Notes: generated by a model not told the origin, from the letters alone. 64,000 nucleotides of DNA from CAXPZW01 sp049594615 (GCA_049594615.1 JBMYJR010000008.1:10023-74022); one strand, 5' to 3'. Positions 9,168 to 18,222 are shown, numbered from the stretch's first letter. Numbers and translations are program-made.

Positions 9168-9892
9168 TATGCCTTGTTTTTTTGCATCAGCGCTGCGACT
9201 GCTTCTTGAGTAACAGCAGCAAACGCCTCAGGAGTAGGATCAGATAGGGAGCTCGGATAGATGGGTTTACCCACTGTCAAGCGTACTTTGGCGGGCTTGA
9301 GTACCCAACCTCCTTTGGGCAGCACACGATTCACCTCCACGAGCGCAATCGGCACTACAGGAATATCGCCCTTCAATGCGATGATAAATGACCCCCGACG
9401 GAACAATTGGAGTTCACCGTCCGCACTCCGAGACCCTTCAGGGAAGGTCAATACGTTCTTGCCATGCTTGATGAGTTCTGCCGCACGCTTCATGCTTTGC
9501 ATGGCTTGCTCACGGTTGCTTCGGTTGATGAAGATCATGCCCGTCACGGTTACGTACCATCCCAGTCCGGGCACTTTCTTGAGCGACTCTTTGGCCACGA
9601 AATACAATGGAAAGGGGGTGTTGCCGCAAATGGCCGGGATGTCCATCAACGAGCTGTGATTGGCGCAATAGATCGAGGGTGTAGACAGGTCCACTTGATC
9701 CATGCCGTCAACTTCCACGCGCATGCCAGTGATGCCATTGACAAAGGGACTCCAGATCTTGTGACTGACGACCATCACCGTGGTGTCGGTGGAGAACCCA
9801 AACAGGCGCATCAGTACGCCAACAGCACCACAGATGAAGGTGGCCATGAAAATCAGCAAAATGCGAATGGGGGCAAGTAGGGCGTGGATCAC
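9167..9892 (-). CDS. 1-acyl-sn-glycerol-3-phosphate acyltransferase (PlsC family)
   Basis: This 241-residue membrane-associated enzyme of phospholipid synthesis transfers an acyl chain to lysophosphatidic acid. The family's catalytic NHxxxxD box is present as NHSSLMDI (His79, Asp84), and the glycerol-phosphate-binding block is FPEGSRSADGEL near residue 155. A hydrophobic N-terminal helix (LLAPIRILLIFMATFICGA) anchors it to the inner membrane. The start overlaps the stop of the upstream pseudouridine synthase gene by four bases (ATGA), so the two are translationally coupled. Confidence 0.9.
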   Translation of the reverse strand: MIHALLAPIRILLIFMATFICGAVGVLMRLFGFSTDTTVMVVSHKIWSPFVNGITGMRVEVDGMDQVDLSTPSIYCANHSSLMDIPAICGNTPFPLYFVAKESLKKVPGLGWYVTVTGMIFINRSNREQAMQSMKRAAELIKHGKNVLTFPEGSRSADGELQLFRRGSFIIALKGDIPVVPIALVEVNRVLPKGGWVLKPAKVRLTVGKPIYPSSLSDPTPEAFAAVTQEAVAALMQKNKA

Positions 9893-10467
9893 AGCTGCAG
9901 CAGTCGGTAGGCGTCTTCGCGGGAGATGGCGCGCACTTGGCCCGAAGGCAAATCGCCCAACTCCAGGTCTTCAATGCTCCAGCGGATGAGTCGCAGGGTG
10001 GGGAAGCCGATAGCGGCCGTCATTTTACGCACCTGTCGGTTCTTGCCTTCCACCAAGGTCATGGCAATCCAACTGTCTGGAACGGTCTTGCGCACGCGTA
10101 CCGGCGGGTTGCGCTCCCACACTTCGGGCGGGTCCATCAAGACGCCTTTTGCCGGGCGTGTGCGGAACGGCTTCTTGCGAATGGAGATGTTCAATGGACG
10201 TTCAAAGGCCTGCAGATCATTGTCGGTTGGCGACCCTTCTACCTGCACCCAATAGGTCCGGGCATGCTGACGATCCGGATCCAGCAGGAGGCTGTTCACA
10301 GCTTTGTCGTTGGTCAGCAGCAGCAGCCCTTCGGAGTCCGCGTCGAGGCGTCCCACAGGATACACATCATTGGGGACGTCCAAGATTTGGCCGAGGCCCG
10401 GACGGTTGCCTTCGTCGGTGAATTGGCTGAGGTAGCCGAAGGGTTTGTTGAGTACGAAGTATTCCAC
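9889..10467 (-). CDS. rRNA pseudouridine synthase (RsuA/RluE-type)
   Basis: The 192-residue protein isomerises uridine to pseudouridine in rRNA. The catalytic motif is GRLDADSEGLLLLT (Asp42). MEYFVLNKPFGYLSQF at the N-terminus, EGKNRQVRKM and RLIRWSIEDLELG are family hallmarks. The absence of an S4 domain and the short length match RluE, which modifies 23S rRNA, better than RsuA or RluB; the exact position cannot be read from the sequence. The gene overlaps the acyltransferase gene by ATGA. Confidence 0.9.
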   Translation of the reverse strand: MEYFVLNKPFGYLSQFTDEGNRPGLGQILDVPNDVYPVGRLDADSEGLLLLTNDKAVNSLLLDPDRQHARTYWVQVEGSPTDNDLQAFERPLNISIRKKPFRTRPAKGVLMDPPEVWERNPPVRVRKTVPDSWIAMTLVEGKNRQVRKMTAAIGFPTLRLIRWSIEDLELGDLPSGQVRAISREDAYRLLQL

Positions 10468-10528
10468 AGGTGCGAAGCGTTAAGCAAAACGCGAATATCG
10501 GGTGAATCTGGTAACGTACCTTGGCCCT

Positions 10529-11611
10529 GTGAAGCGGATTGTTCTTTTGTGTTTGCTTGCATGGAGCTCTTTGGCCCAAGCGCAACGTCCAGACACCACT
10601 TCCCGCAAGGGCAATTGGGTTGGCGTGCCCGTGCTGTTCCGCTTGCCGGAGACGGGCTGGGGAGCAGGCGCAGCGGCAATGCACACCCGCTTTTTGGGCA
10701 ACGCGAGCACCACGCCACCCAGTCAAATCCAATTCGGATTCGCCTATACCCAAAACAAGCAGCTGTTGGTGTACCTCCCGTTCCAGCTGTACGCGGCCGA
10801 CGACCGTTGGCGCGCAAAAGGGGAGGTAGGGTACTACCGCTACTCGTACTTCTACTACGGCCGTGGCAATGAGCTGCAGGATCCCGAAGGTGAGCGGTTT
10901 TATGTGACCTTTCCGCGTTTGCGCTTGGATTGGCTCTTTCCGCTAAGCATCCAAAGACATTTTGCAGGCGTGCGCTACTGGTTTGAAGACTACCAAGTGG
11001 ACACCGATCGGTACACATCCGGAGGGTATTTCGATACGGGCATTGTGCCGGGTGGCACGGGAAGTACCATTAGCGGATTGGGTGGAGCCTACCTCGTGGA
11101 CCACCGCGATCATGTCATGCAGCCCAAACAAGGGTGGTATGTCGAGGCCAGCTACCAGCACTTCTCGCAAGCACTCGGGGGGTCAAGCGGCTTTGATCGG
11201 TACCGCTTGGATATCCGCGGTTACCGCAACTTGAAAGACATCCACACCTTGGCCTCGCGCCTGTGGCTAGAATATGGCACTGGAGATGTGCCGTTTCAGC
11301 AATTGGCCCTCATGGGCGGATCGCGACGCATGCGCGGGTTTTACGAGGGGCGGTTTCGCGACCGCAATGCCATCATCTGGCAAGGGGAGTGCCGGTTGGA
11401 CATTCGGGAGCGCTGGGGCGCTGTGGCCTTTGCGAGCCTCGGCATGGTGGCCAGTCAACCGCAAGGCTTTGCGCTCAAGCATCTGCGCAACACCTACGGC
11501 ATAGGCGCTCGTTTTGAATTGGATCAAGCCTCCAGGCTCAACCTGCGTTTTGATGTGGGCGTGGGAGAGGGCAAGCTGCAGACCTACTTTACCTTTGGAG
11601 AGGCCTTCTAG
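10529..11611 (+). CDS. BamA/TamA-like outer-membrane beta-barrel protein (surface antigen D15 domain)
   Basis: From GTG at 10529 the protein is 360 residues and starts with a signal peptide, KRIVLLCLLAWSSLAQAQ; a longer GTG start at 10502 would spoil it. The rest is a beta-barrel pattern of alternating aromatic/hydrophobic residues. D15-type elements include DHRDHVMQPKQGWYVEASYQ, LWLEYGTGDVPFQQLALMGG and MRGFYEGRFRDRN, the last matching the conserved (V/M)RGF/Y loop. No POTRA domains are visible, so it is a barrel-only paralogue and not the essential BamA. It may take part in outer-membrane insertion or transport; the substrate is unknown. Confidence 0.8.
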   Translation: MKRIVLLCLLAWSSLAQAQRPDTTSRKGNWVGVPVLFRLPETGWGAGAAAMHTRFLGNASTTPPSQIQFGFAYTQNKQLLVYLPFQLYAADDRWRAKGEVGYYRYSYFYYGRGNELQDPEGERFYVTFPRLRLDWLFPLSIQRHFAGVRYWFEDYQVDTDRYTSGGYFDTGIVPGGTGSTISGLGGAYLVDHRDHVMQPKQGWYVEASYQHFSQALGGSSGFDRYRLDIRGYRNLKDIHTLASRLWLEYGTGDVPFQQLALMGGSRRMRGFYEGRFRDRNAIIWQGECRLDIRERWGAVAFASLGMVASQPQGFALKHLRNTYGIGARFELDQASRLNLRFDVGVGEGKLQTYFTFGEAF

Positions 11612-11613
11612 TG

Positions 11614-12171
11614 CTACTCCTCACCAGAATCCGAACCGATCTCGCTCAGGCGCTTGGGCGGCGTAAACAAGGTCACGCTATCGGGGTCTTGTATGATCAG
11701 ATCCTGCAGCGTGTTGCGGTTGTACCACGTTTGTACACCGGCGCAGTTGTTCTTCTGCAGGTTGCATACTTCCTTCAGAATGACCGAATCCGCGGTCAAG
11801 TGCAGCGGTACAAAATCCACATAAAAGGGAATGGAGTCGGTGCGGTATACAGTACCATCCGGACGAGGCACCTCAATCGGTTTGAGGTGGGCATCCAAGT
11901 GCAACGAATCGTTGCGCACCTCCCAGTGGTGGATGTACATGGTGTTGCTCAGGATGGACTGCCCACTGCGCGACACGTACCAGTGGCCCGTGCGGTTGGG
12001 ACGCAATTCCAAGTGTTCCAAGTCGTCACCTGAGGTGACGCCAAAGCCGGCATAGGTCTTCTCCCAAAAGCCTGCTACGGCTTGCTCCAAGGGAGTGAGA
12101 TCGTGCTTGGGCTCGGGCTTGCAGCCGGCCAAGATCAGCAGTGCTGCGGAAATCAATGTTAGTCGACCCAT
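11614..12171 (-). CDS. Hypothetical lipoprotein
   Basis: The start at 12171 gives a 185-residue protein with a lipoprotein signal, ISAALLILAGCKPEPKH (lipobox LAGC). The body contains 'RPNRTGHWYVSRSGQ' and 'IHHWEVRNDSLHLDAHLKPI', resembling lipocalin-like or DUF-type beta folds in which an observable is compared with a blank, but I do not recognise the family. The start lies inside the end of the upstream propeller lipoprotein gene (13-base overlap), so the two are likely cotranscribed. The stop lies 2 bases from the convergent barrel gene's stop. Confidence 0.65.
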   Translation of the reverse strand: MGRLTLISAALLILAGCKPEPKHDLTPLEQAVAGFWEKTYAGFGVTSGDDLEHLELRPNRTGHWYVSRSGQSILSNTMYIHHWEVRNDSLHLDAHLKPIEVPRPDGTVYRTDSIPFYVDFVPLHLTADSVILKEVCNLQKNNCAGVQTWYNRNTLQDLIIQDPDSVTLFTPPKRLSEIGSDSGEE

Positions 12172-13301
12172 TCTGCCAGAAATAAGTTGGTGTCGCGGGT
12201 GCGTCCGTTGTGGCGGTTGCTGCCCCACACCAAGTACTTCCCGTCGTAAGAGAACATCGGGAAGGAATCAAATGATTTGTCAAAAGTCACCTGCTCCAAG
12301 CCGGTGCCATCAGTGCCGATCATGTAGATGTTGAACGGGAAGCCGTAATCACTCGCGTGGTTAGAGCTAAACACCACTTTGTCTCCTGAAGGATGGAAGA
12401 AGGGTGCCCAGTTGGCGTTGCCCAAATCGGTCAGCTGGCGGGCGTTGGTGCCGTCAGCGTTGGCAATGAAGAGTTCCATGTCCATGGGTTGCACCATGTC
12501 TTGGGCCAACAGTTCGGTGTATTGCTTGACTTCTTCGGGAGTCTTGGGACGGCTTGAACGCCAAATGATCTGTGATCCATCGGGCGAGAAAAACGCGCCG
12601 CCGTCGTATCCCAAGGTGTTGGTGATCTGGGTTTTGTTGGCCCCGTCGATGTCCATCACCCACAGTTCCAAGTCGCCGCTGCGGGTAGAAGTGAAGACGA
12701 TCTTATCGCCTTTGGGTGAGACTGTCGCCTCGGCATCGTATCCGGGGTGATCGGTCAGTCGCTGGGTGATGTTGCCTTCGAGGTCCGCCACGAAAATGTC
12801 GAACTCCGAATACACCTGCCACACGTACTTGCCGTTGTTGCGCAGTGGGGCAGGAGGGCACAACTTGTGCTCCAGGTGGGTGGAAGCATAAACGATGGTG
12901 CTGTCGCCGGGCATAAAGTATGCGCAGGTGGTGCGGCCATCGCCGGTAGAGACCAATTTAGGCAGCTCAACCTTTTGGTCGCGCTCAAGGTCCATTACAA
13001 AGATCTGATCGCACTCGGTTTGGAAACGCGCACTGGTGGCCTGGAACACGAGTTTGGAATCGTCAAAGCTCCAGTAAGCTTCGGCGTTGTCGCCGCCGTA
13101 GGTGAGCTGACGGACGTTACGCAGGTGCACTTCGTCTTTGTAGCGCAGGCTGTCTTGTGCAGACACGCCAAAGGTGCGCTGCGGGTCTTGCGCCTCGGTG
13201 TCAGGAGTGCTTTTAGGACTGGAGTCAGACGCTTCTGTTGCGGGCTGACCGCAAGAGAAGGCCAAAACAGCCAAAAAAAGGAGGAGTGGTGTGTGCTTCA
13301 T
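12159..13301 (-). CDS. TolB-like beta-propeller lipoprotein
   Basis: The 380-residue protein begins with a lipoprotein signal (LLLFLAVLAFSCGQ). Its body is a series of propeller blades with the TolB/PD40 signature: YWSFDDSKLVF, TVSPKGDKIVFTSTRSGDLELWVMDIDG, FFSPDGSQIIWRSSRP, FFHPSGDKVVFSSN, FSYDGKYLVWGSNR. Such lipoproteins are common in Bacteroidota, exposed to the periplasm or surface, and may bind peptides or polymers; no catalytic domain is fused. It is first in a two-gene unit with the downstream lipoprotein and divergent from the TPR gene. Confidence 0.85.
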   Translation of the reverse strand: MKHTPLLLFLAVLAFSCGQPATEASDSSPKSTPDTEAQDPQRTFGVSAQDSLRYKDEVHLRNVRQLTYGGDNAEAYWSFDDSKLVFQATSARFQTECDQIFVMDLERDQKVELPKLVSTGDGRTTCAYFMPGDSTIVYASTHLEHKLCPPAPLRNNGKYVWQVYSEFDIFVADLEGNITQRLTDHPGYDAEATVSPKGDKIVFTSTRSGDLELWVMDIDGANKTQITNTLGYDGGAFFSPDGSQIIWRSSRPKTPEEVKQYTELLAQDMVQPMDMELFIANADGTNARQLTDLGNANWAPFFHPSGDKVVFSSNHASDYGFPFNIYMIGTDGTGLEQVTFDKSFDSFPMFSYDGKYLVWGSNRHNGRTRDTNLFLAEWVD

Positions 13302-13373
13302 TGCTGGTGCAAAATTAGCGCCTTTCTACAGGTCTGTCCAAAGGGCGACGGGCCCAATTGGCACGGTATTGGA

Positions 13374-13403
13374 TTTTGCCGGTATGGAAAATGACTAATT
13401 TCG
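13374..13403 (+). promoter_or_regulatory. Putative promoter of the TPR gene
   Basis: TTTTG at 13374-13378 and TAATTTCG at 13396-13403 give an imperfect Bacteroidota -33/-7 pair with 17-base spacing, upstream of the ATG at 13431. Confidence 0.35.
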
Positions 13404-13430
13404 CATCACATTTAAAAAAATCGGATCCAA

Positions 13431-14564
13431 ATGAAAACGCTTTTGGCCATCGCCTGCTCTGTGTTGCTTGCTACCACTGCATTTGCGCAACCTGAAGTCA
13501 CCAAAGCCTACAACGCCAACCGCGCCGGTGATTACGCCGACGCAGCCGGCTACATTGATCAAGCCATCGCCAACCCCAAGGCGGCGACCAAAGAAAAAAC
13601 CTGGCGCTACCGCGGCCAGATCTTTTTCAACATTGCACAAGATTCGTCACTGCGCGCTCAGTTTCCAGATGCCATCAGCACCAGCATCGAGAGCTACCAA
13701 AAAGCCAAGGAGATTGACGCCCGCGGTTCGTACGAGAAAGAAAACAACATCGCGCTCACCAATCTGCAGCTCTTGGCATCCAACCAAGCCATCGACGCGT
13801 ACAACGTCGGAGACTATGCCGGTGCAGCCAAGGGTTTTGATGTGGCCACCGCGCTTGCTTCAACCTTTGGTGTAACCGACACCTTGTTGATCTTCAACAG
13901 TGCGCTCAGCCATGAGAAGGCCGGCAATGCAGCGCAAGCCATAGCGGGCTATAAGCGCTGTGGTGAGCTGAACTACAACGTACCCAATGTGTACATCTTC
14001 GCGGCGAACATCCACAAGGCCCAAGAGGACACCACCGCGGCACTCAACCTGTTGCAAGAAGCGCGCATGTCGCACCCGCGCGACCAAAGCATCATCATTG
14101 AGACCCTGAACATCTACCTGACCCGCGGCGATTATGACCAGGCGCTGACCAACCTGCAGGCCGCCGCAGAAGGAGATCCCACCAACGAGGTGCTGTTCTT
14201 CTCGATGGGTTCAGTAAACGACCAACTCGGCAACTTTGAAGCCGCTGAGGAGTCCTACCAAAAAGCCCTGGCCATCAAGCCGGATTACTTTGACGCCAAC
14301 TACAACTTGGGTGCACTCTACTTTAACCAAGGCGTAGAGAAAGTAAACGCCGCCAACGAAATCAAGGACAACAAGAAGTACACTGCTGCCTTGGATGAAG
14401 CCAACGGCATCTTCGACAAAGCCCGTCCATACCTGGAAAAGGCACATGAAGTGATGCCCGAAGACGAGTCCACCATGCGCTCATTGCGCGACGTGTACGT
14501 ACGTTTGGGTGAGGACGACCTCTTTTTGGAGATCAACAACAAGATCAAAGCCCTCGGCAACTAA
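13431..14564 (+). CDS. Periplasmic tetratricopeptide-repeat protein
   Basis: The 377-residue protein has a Sec signal peptide (MKTLLAIACSVLLATTAFAQ) and then repeated TPR helical pairs. The clearest is EVLFFSMGSVNDQLGNFEAAEESYQKALAIKPDYFDANYNLG with the TPR consensus W/L-G-Y-A-F-A-P. Others lie near AYNVGDYAGAAKGFDVATAL and YLTRGDYDQALTNLQAAAEGDP. TPRs are scaffolds for protein binding; the partner is unknown. It is monocistronic with a strong terminator. Confidence 0.85.
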   Translation: MKTLLAIACSVLLATTAFAQPEVTKAYNANRAGDYADAAGYIDQAIANPKAATKEKTWRYRGQIFFNIAQDSSLRAQFPDAISTSIESYQKAKEIDARGSYEKENNIALTNLQLLASNQAIDAYNVGDYAGAAKGFDVATALASTFGVTDTLLIFNSALSHEKAGNAAQAIAGYKRCGELNYNVPNVYIFAANIHKAQEDTTAALNLLQEARMSHPRDQSIIIETLNIYLTRGDYDQALTNLQAAAEGDPTNEVLFFSMGSVNDQLGNFEAAEESYQKALAIKPDYFDANYNLGALYFNQGVEKVNAANEIKDNKKYTAALDEANGIFDKARPYLEKAHEVMPEDESTMRSLRDVYVRLGEDDLFLEINNKIKALGN

Positions 14565-14587
14565 GCCCAGCGCTCCCGATAGACTTG

Positions 14588-14618
14588 AAAGGCCCGCCAT
14601 CTGGTGGGCCTTTTTTTT
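14588..14618 (+). terminator. Terminator of the TPR gene
   Basis: The stem AAAGGCCCGCCA / TGGTGGGCCTTT is followed by eight T residues, 24 bases after the stop. Confidence 0.85.
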
Positions 14619-14631
14619 GTTTCTTCCCGCC

Positions 14632-15495
14632 ATGAGATTGATCTGGGGCGTGATGCGCTGGGGCGTTTGGGGCGCCAATTTGAATCCCACCCAAGTACGG
14701 TCGCTGATCGAAACAGGGTTGGAACACGGCATCACCGATTACGACCATGCTGACATCTACGGCGGCTACACCACCGAGGCCTTGTTTGGCAATGCGCTGG
14801 AAGGACACTCTTCGCTGCGCGACAAGCTCACTTTGATCACAAAGTGCGGCATTGCGTATCCGCATGACTCACAACCACAACTGAAGCTCAAGCACTACAA
14901 CACCACCGGGGCTTACATGAAGCATAGGGTAGAGGAGAGCCTGCGCTTTTTACGCACCGACTACATCGATCGTTTGCTCATTCACCGCCCGGATGTGTTG
15001 TTGGACGGGGAGGAGGTGGCCCAAACAGTAGAAGACCTCAAGAAGTCAGGCAAGATCCGCAGTTTTGGCGTGTCTAATTTTTCTCCAACCAAAGCCGAAA
15101 TGCTGCACCAATGCACGCCTTTGGAAGAGCATCAGGTGGAAATACACCCGCTACACCTGTTGCCGTTTGAAGACGGCACTTTGGACCAATGCCAGCAGTA
15201 CAACTGGTCCCCAACCGCATGGTCACCGTTGGCAGGAGGGAAGGTGCTCAACCCCACCACTGAACGCGAACAACGCGTGGCAGAGGCCTTAGGTCGTGTC
15301 GGCGCCAACTACAACTTGGATCGTGCCCAAACCGCCATTGCTTGGCTGATGAAACACCCTGCAGGGATTCGACCCATTTTGGGTACGGCCAATGCATCGC
15401 GCTTGCCGGGCATGATCCAGGCGGCCGAAACCGACTTGGACATCCAAGACTGGTATGAGGTGTGGAGCGCATCTACCGGTGAAAAGGTACCTTAG
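14632..15495 (+). CDS. Aldo/keto reductase
   Basis: From ATG at 14632, just after the terminator, the protein is 287 residues and forms a complete NADPH-dependent aldo/keto reductase TIM barrel. Visible signatures are YDHADIYGGY (catalytic Asp/Tyr), LTLITKCGI (catalytic Lys), DRLLIHRPD (catalytic His), GKIRSFGVSNF and the C-terminal GTANASRL cofactor loop. It most resembles the YdhF-type subfamily. The physiological carbonyl substrate is unknown. The frame continues upstream into the TPR gene, but that part has no coding character. Confidence 0.9.
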   Translation: MRLIWGVMRWGVWGANLNPTQVRSLIETGLEHGITDYDHADIYGGYTTEALFGNALEGHSSLRDKLTLITKCGIAYPHDSQPQLKLKHYNTTGAYMKHRVEESLRFLRTDYIDRLLIHRPDVLLDGEEVAQTVEDLKKSGKIRSFGVSNFSPTKAEMLHQCTPLEEHQVEIHPLHLLPFEDGTLDQCQQYNWSPTAWSPLAGGKVLNPTTEREQRVAEALGRVGANYNLDRAQTAIAWLMKHPAGIRPILGTANASRLPGMIQAAETDLDIQDWYEVWSASTGEKVP

Positions 15496-15528
15496 ACTCA
15501 CACACGCTCATCACATTACTCGGCCTTC

Positions 15529-15909
15529 ATGGACACCACCAACAAAACGCTCATCTGGAAATCTTCATTTTTAGGGGAATATGCAGGAGTGAAGACGGCG
15601 CTTGAGTTGGACGGCATCGAAGTCTACCTGCGCAACGAGCTCACCACCAACGTACTCAGCGTGGAGGCGTCCAGCGGCACTGAGATGTGGATTGACGCCG
15701 AAAACCACGAGCGCGCCATCCAAGTCCTGTACGACAAAGGTATGATCAGCCGCCTGGCCTACAACGAATCCATGGGCAACCCGCATCATCCCGAGGATGC
15801 AGCCGAACTCGCCAAGTCCAAACAGCACATGCGCAACCGTGTGTTTGCAATAGTCATTGCCATTGCTTTGGCGTTGGCCAGCATTTGGATCGTGAAAGAG
15901 TGTGTGTAG
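15529..15909 (+). CDS. DUF2007-type putative signal-transducing protein with C-terminal membrane helix
   Basis: This 126-residue protein has an N-terminal DUF2007-like domain: ALELDGIEVYLRNE followed by a strand, then VDAEN-like EMWIDAENHERAIQVL. This fold resembles the ferredoxin-like domains of PII/ACT proteins. A short linker precedes a single C-terminal transmembrane helix (FAIVIAIALALASIWIVKE). The cellular role of DUF2007 is not established. It follows the aldo/keto reductase by 33 bases and may be cotranscribed with it. Confidence 0.75.
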   Translation: MDTTNKTLIWKSSFLGEYAGVKTALELDGIEVYLRNELTTNVLSVEASSGTEMWIDAENHERAIQVLYDKGMISRLAYNESMGNPHHPEDAAELAKSKQHMRNRVFAIVIAIALALASIWIVKECV

Positions 15910-16104
15910 GGTTCATGTGCCAGTCTCAACTAAACAAGAGCGTAGTCAGCTAACCAGAGGCGGGTGATGAGGTCGCGCACAATTCGTAGGGCTGACACCT
16001 CCGGAGCGGGTTAACATAATATTAATTATGAGTCAGAAGGTTGATGATCGAGTAAGCCCGCGTTCCTGCACGTAGCGCAACTGCTTCAAGGAAATCAGCA
16101 GAGA

Positions 16105-17961
16105 TCAACCGTCCACCTGTTGGCTTAGATAGCGTTGCAACTTGAGCAAGAGCGACCCTGGATTGAAAGGCTTCATCTCAAAATCGTCGAAACCGCTGTC
16201 TTTCAGGCGGTCTGCGATCTGTGAGTAGCTCGTGGCCGAGAGCGCTACGATGGGCGTATTGCACCCGATTTTACGCAGAGCGCGGCTGGCTTCGAACCCA
16301 TCCATGCCTGGCATGCGCAGGTCCATCAGGATCAGGTCAAACTCCTGCTTCTCACCCATTTCCAAAGCTTGAACACCATCTTCAGCCAACGTGACGGTGA
16401 TTCCTTGCACCTTCAGATACTGCTCAATCACCATGCGGTTGAGGGCATTGTCGTCTACCACCAGCACATGCCCTCCTTCAAAGTCAATAACTTGTATTTC
16501 CGCACCTTTGTCCCTCTTGGAAGGCACCTTGATGCGTATACAGGGGAGCGTGCATTCGAAAATGGTTTCGCCCCGTCGTGAGGATTTGAGTTCCAAGGTT
16601 CCGCCGAGATTCTCGGCAATCTGTCGCGAGATGGGGAGTCCCAGTCCGGTTCCGCCGTATCGAATGGATTTGGCACGCGAACCCTGATCAAACGCTTGGA
16701 AGATGCGTTCTTGTTGCTCTCCAGGAATGCCACAGCCCGAATCGGCCACTGTGATGGTCAGGGCACCCTCCGATCCGCTTGGAAAAGTGGTTTGAAGCTG
16801 CACACTCACCGAGCCGGTGTCCGTGAATTTCAGAGCGTTGGAGATCAGGTTGTTGACGATCTGTTCGAGGTACTTTTCATCGATATACACGGCCACTTCG
16901 CCGTCCAAGCAGAGTACGTCTAGGTGTACCCCTTTGGCATCGGCTTGCGGGGCAAACTGTTGGATGATGCGTTCGCTGAAGTCGCGCATGATTATCTCCA
17001 CGGGCTGCGGGTCCAGCCCTTGGTTCTCGATCTTACTGAAATCGAGGATGTCGTTGATCAAGCCAAGCATGTGTTTGCAGGCATGTTTGATGGCCTCCAG
17101 GCGTTCAGTGTCTTCTTGATGGGGTTCACGCAACATGAGATGCGACAGCCCATTGATGGCGTTGAGCGGTGTGCGCAGCTCGTGGCTGATGTGGGCGAGG
17201 AAATCTTGCTTGGCTTCGGCTTCTTCGCGCAAGGCTGTGCTCGCCTCGCGAAGTTGGTGCTGGTAGCGCTTGGAGACCGTCACCACACAATAGAGCTGGC
17301 TGAGCAAGAGGGCAATTACCGTCACCAAGCTGGCCATACGGAGTACAGGGATGATGGTCGCTTGCTCATCTGCAGTCCAAAAGACCACTTGAAAATCCAC
17401 AAGCTGGAGGACCATGTACAGCACCAAGCTGAGTAACGAGAACGCCAGTGCAAGCCGTCGGTTTCGATCCAAGTCCAAGAGGATGAAAGAAAGGCCTGTT
17501 GTACACGCCAACATCACATCCGTTTGACCTTGGCATCCCACCAATCCACTGGCCACGAAAACGAAAATCTGCATCGTGAGGATGTGGATCAGTACCGCAA
17601 TGTTCAGTGTTTGTACACGCATGAAGTACGCCGACACCCCATACGCAGGCAACGTCGCAATCGAAAGCCACATGATGGGCCACAGCTCCATATATGCCAG
17701 CAGGAAGACCCACACGGCGTGCGCAGAGGTGGAGCACACCAACAGGCGTTTACCCACTTGCAAGCGGGGGGCGTCTTCACTTTGACGACGGTATTCGGAT
17801 GGGTGCACGTGCAGGAAGGCCATTCGTTGAACCAAAATACGTATGGTTTTAGATGTACTTCGGTCATCGGACTGACTCGCATGTAAGAATTGCCAACATT
17901 CTTTGTGCAGTCTTGGCGTGACTTGCTGTAAGTCGGTTGCGTCTGCACTGTGAACATCCAT
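16105..17961 (-). CDS. Membrane-bound hybrid histidine kinase (HisKA-HATPase-REC)
   Basis: From ATG at 17961 the protein is 618 residues. About 60 residues of soluble N-terminus are followed by five or six transmembrane helices (residues ~70-220) with almost no periplasmic loops, so it may sense the membrane or an intramembrane signal. Then come the HisKA phospho-acceptor H-box (ISHELRTPLNAI, His near 260), HATPase boxes (NLISNALKFTDTGS, DSGCGIP, GGTGLGLPIS) and a C-terminal receiver (VLVVDDNALNRM, DLILMDLRMPGMDGF, phospho-Asp near 545). A start at 17823 is also possible. There is no adjacent output regulator, so phosphotransfer probably goes to a partner elsewhere. It diverges from the small lipoprotein gene. 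Confidence 0.9.
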   Translation of the reverse strand: MDVHSADATDLQQVTPRLHKECWQFLHASQSDDRSTSKTIRILVQRMAFLHVHPSEYRRQSEDAPRLQVGKRLLVCSTSAHAVWVFLLAYMELWPIMWLSIATLPAYGVSAYFMRVQTLNIAVLIHILTMQIFVFVASGLVGCQGQTDVMLACTTGLSFILLDLDRNRRLALAFSLLSLVLYMVLQLVDFQVVFWTADEQATIIPVLRMASLVTVIALLLSQLYCVVTVSKRYQHQLREASTALREEAEAKQDFLAHISHELRTPLNAINGLSHLMLREPHQEDTERLEAIKHACKHMLGLINDILDFSKIENQGLDPQPVEIIMRDFSERIIQQFAPQADAKGVHLDVLCLDGEVAVYIDEKYLEQIVNNLISNALKFTDTGSVSVQLQTTFPSGSEGALTITVADSGCGIPGEQQERIFQAFDQGSRAKSIRYGGTGLGLPISRQIAENLGGTLELKSSRRGETIFECTLPCIRIKVPSKRDKGAEIQVIDFEGGHVLVVDDNALNRMVIEQYLKVQGITVTLAEDGVQALEMGEKQEFDLILMDLRMPGMDGFEASRALRKIGCNTPIVALSATSYSQIADRLKDSGFDDFEMKPFNPGSLLLKLQRYLSQQVDG

Positions 17962-18024
17962 CGGACTCGGCCTGCAAAAGGGCCAGCCACAACCTTTAAA
18001 TTGCACGCAAATCGCAACCCAATC

Positions 18025-18222
18025 ATGAAGCAATCGAAATTCACCCTGTTTGCAGCAGCTCTCCTGTTGGCTGCCGCTCCTGCCCTGCTCACCTCTTGCG
18101 GTGGCTCGGCCCACGATCACGGCAACCACAGCGAAGGTGCTGCCATGCACGATGATGACCACCACACCGACCAAGCCGAATCCGAAGGTGACACCGACCA
18201 TGGCGGAGACACCACTGAATAG
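18025..18222 (+). CDS. Small His/Asp-rich lipoprotein
   Basis: The 65-residue protein starts with a signal (LFAAALLLAAAPALLTSCGG, lipobox LTSC). The remaining 35 residues consist almost entirely of His, Asp, Glu, Gly and Thr (DHGNHSEG, HDDDHHTD, GDTDHGGD). Such tails bind divalent metals such as Zn2+, Cu2+ or Ni2+ in known proteins; metal binding here is inference. It diverges from the hybrid kinase gene across a 63-bp gap and is followed by a terminator about 80 bases later. Confidence 0.7.
   Translation: MKQSKFTLFAAALLLAAAPALLTSCGGSAHDHGNHSEGAAMHDDDHHTDQAESEGDTDHGGDTTE

Noticed and set aside
17962..18201. 80-residue N-terminal extension of the hybrid kinase
   Set aside because: It would overlap the convincing lipoprotein gene on the other strand and has biased composition mirrored from its His/Asp codons.
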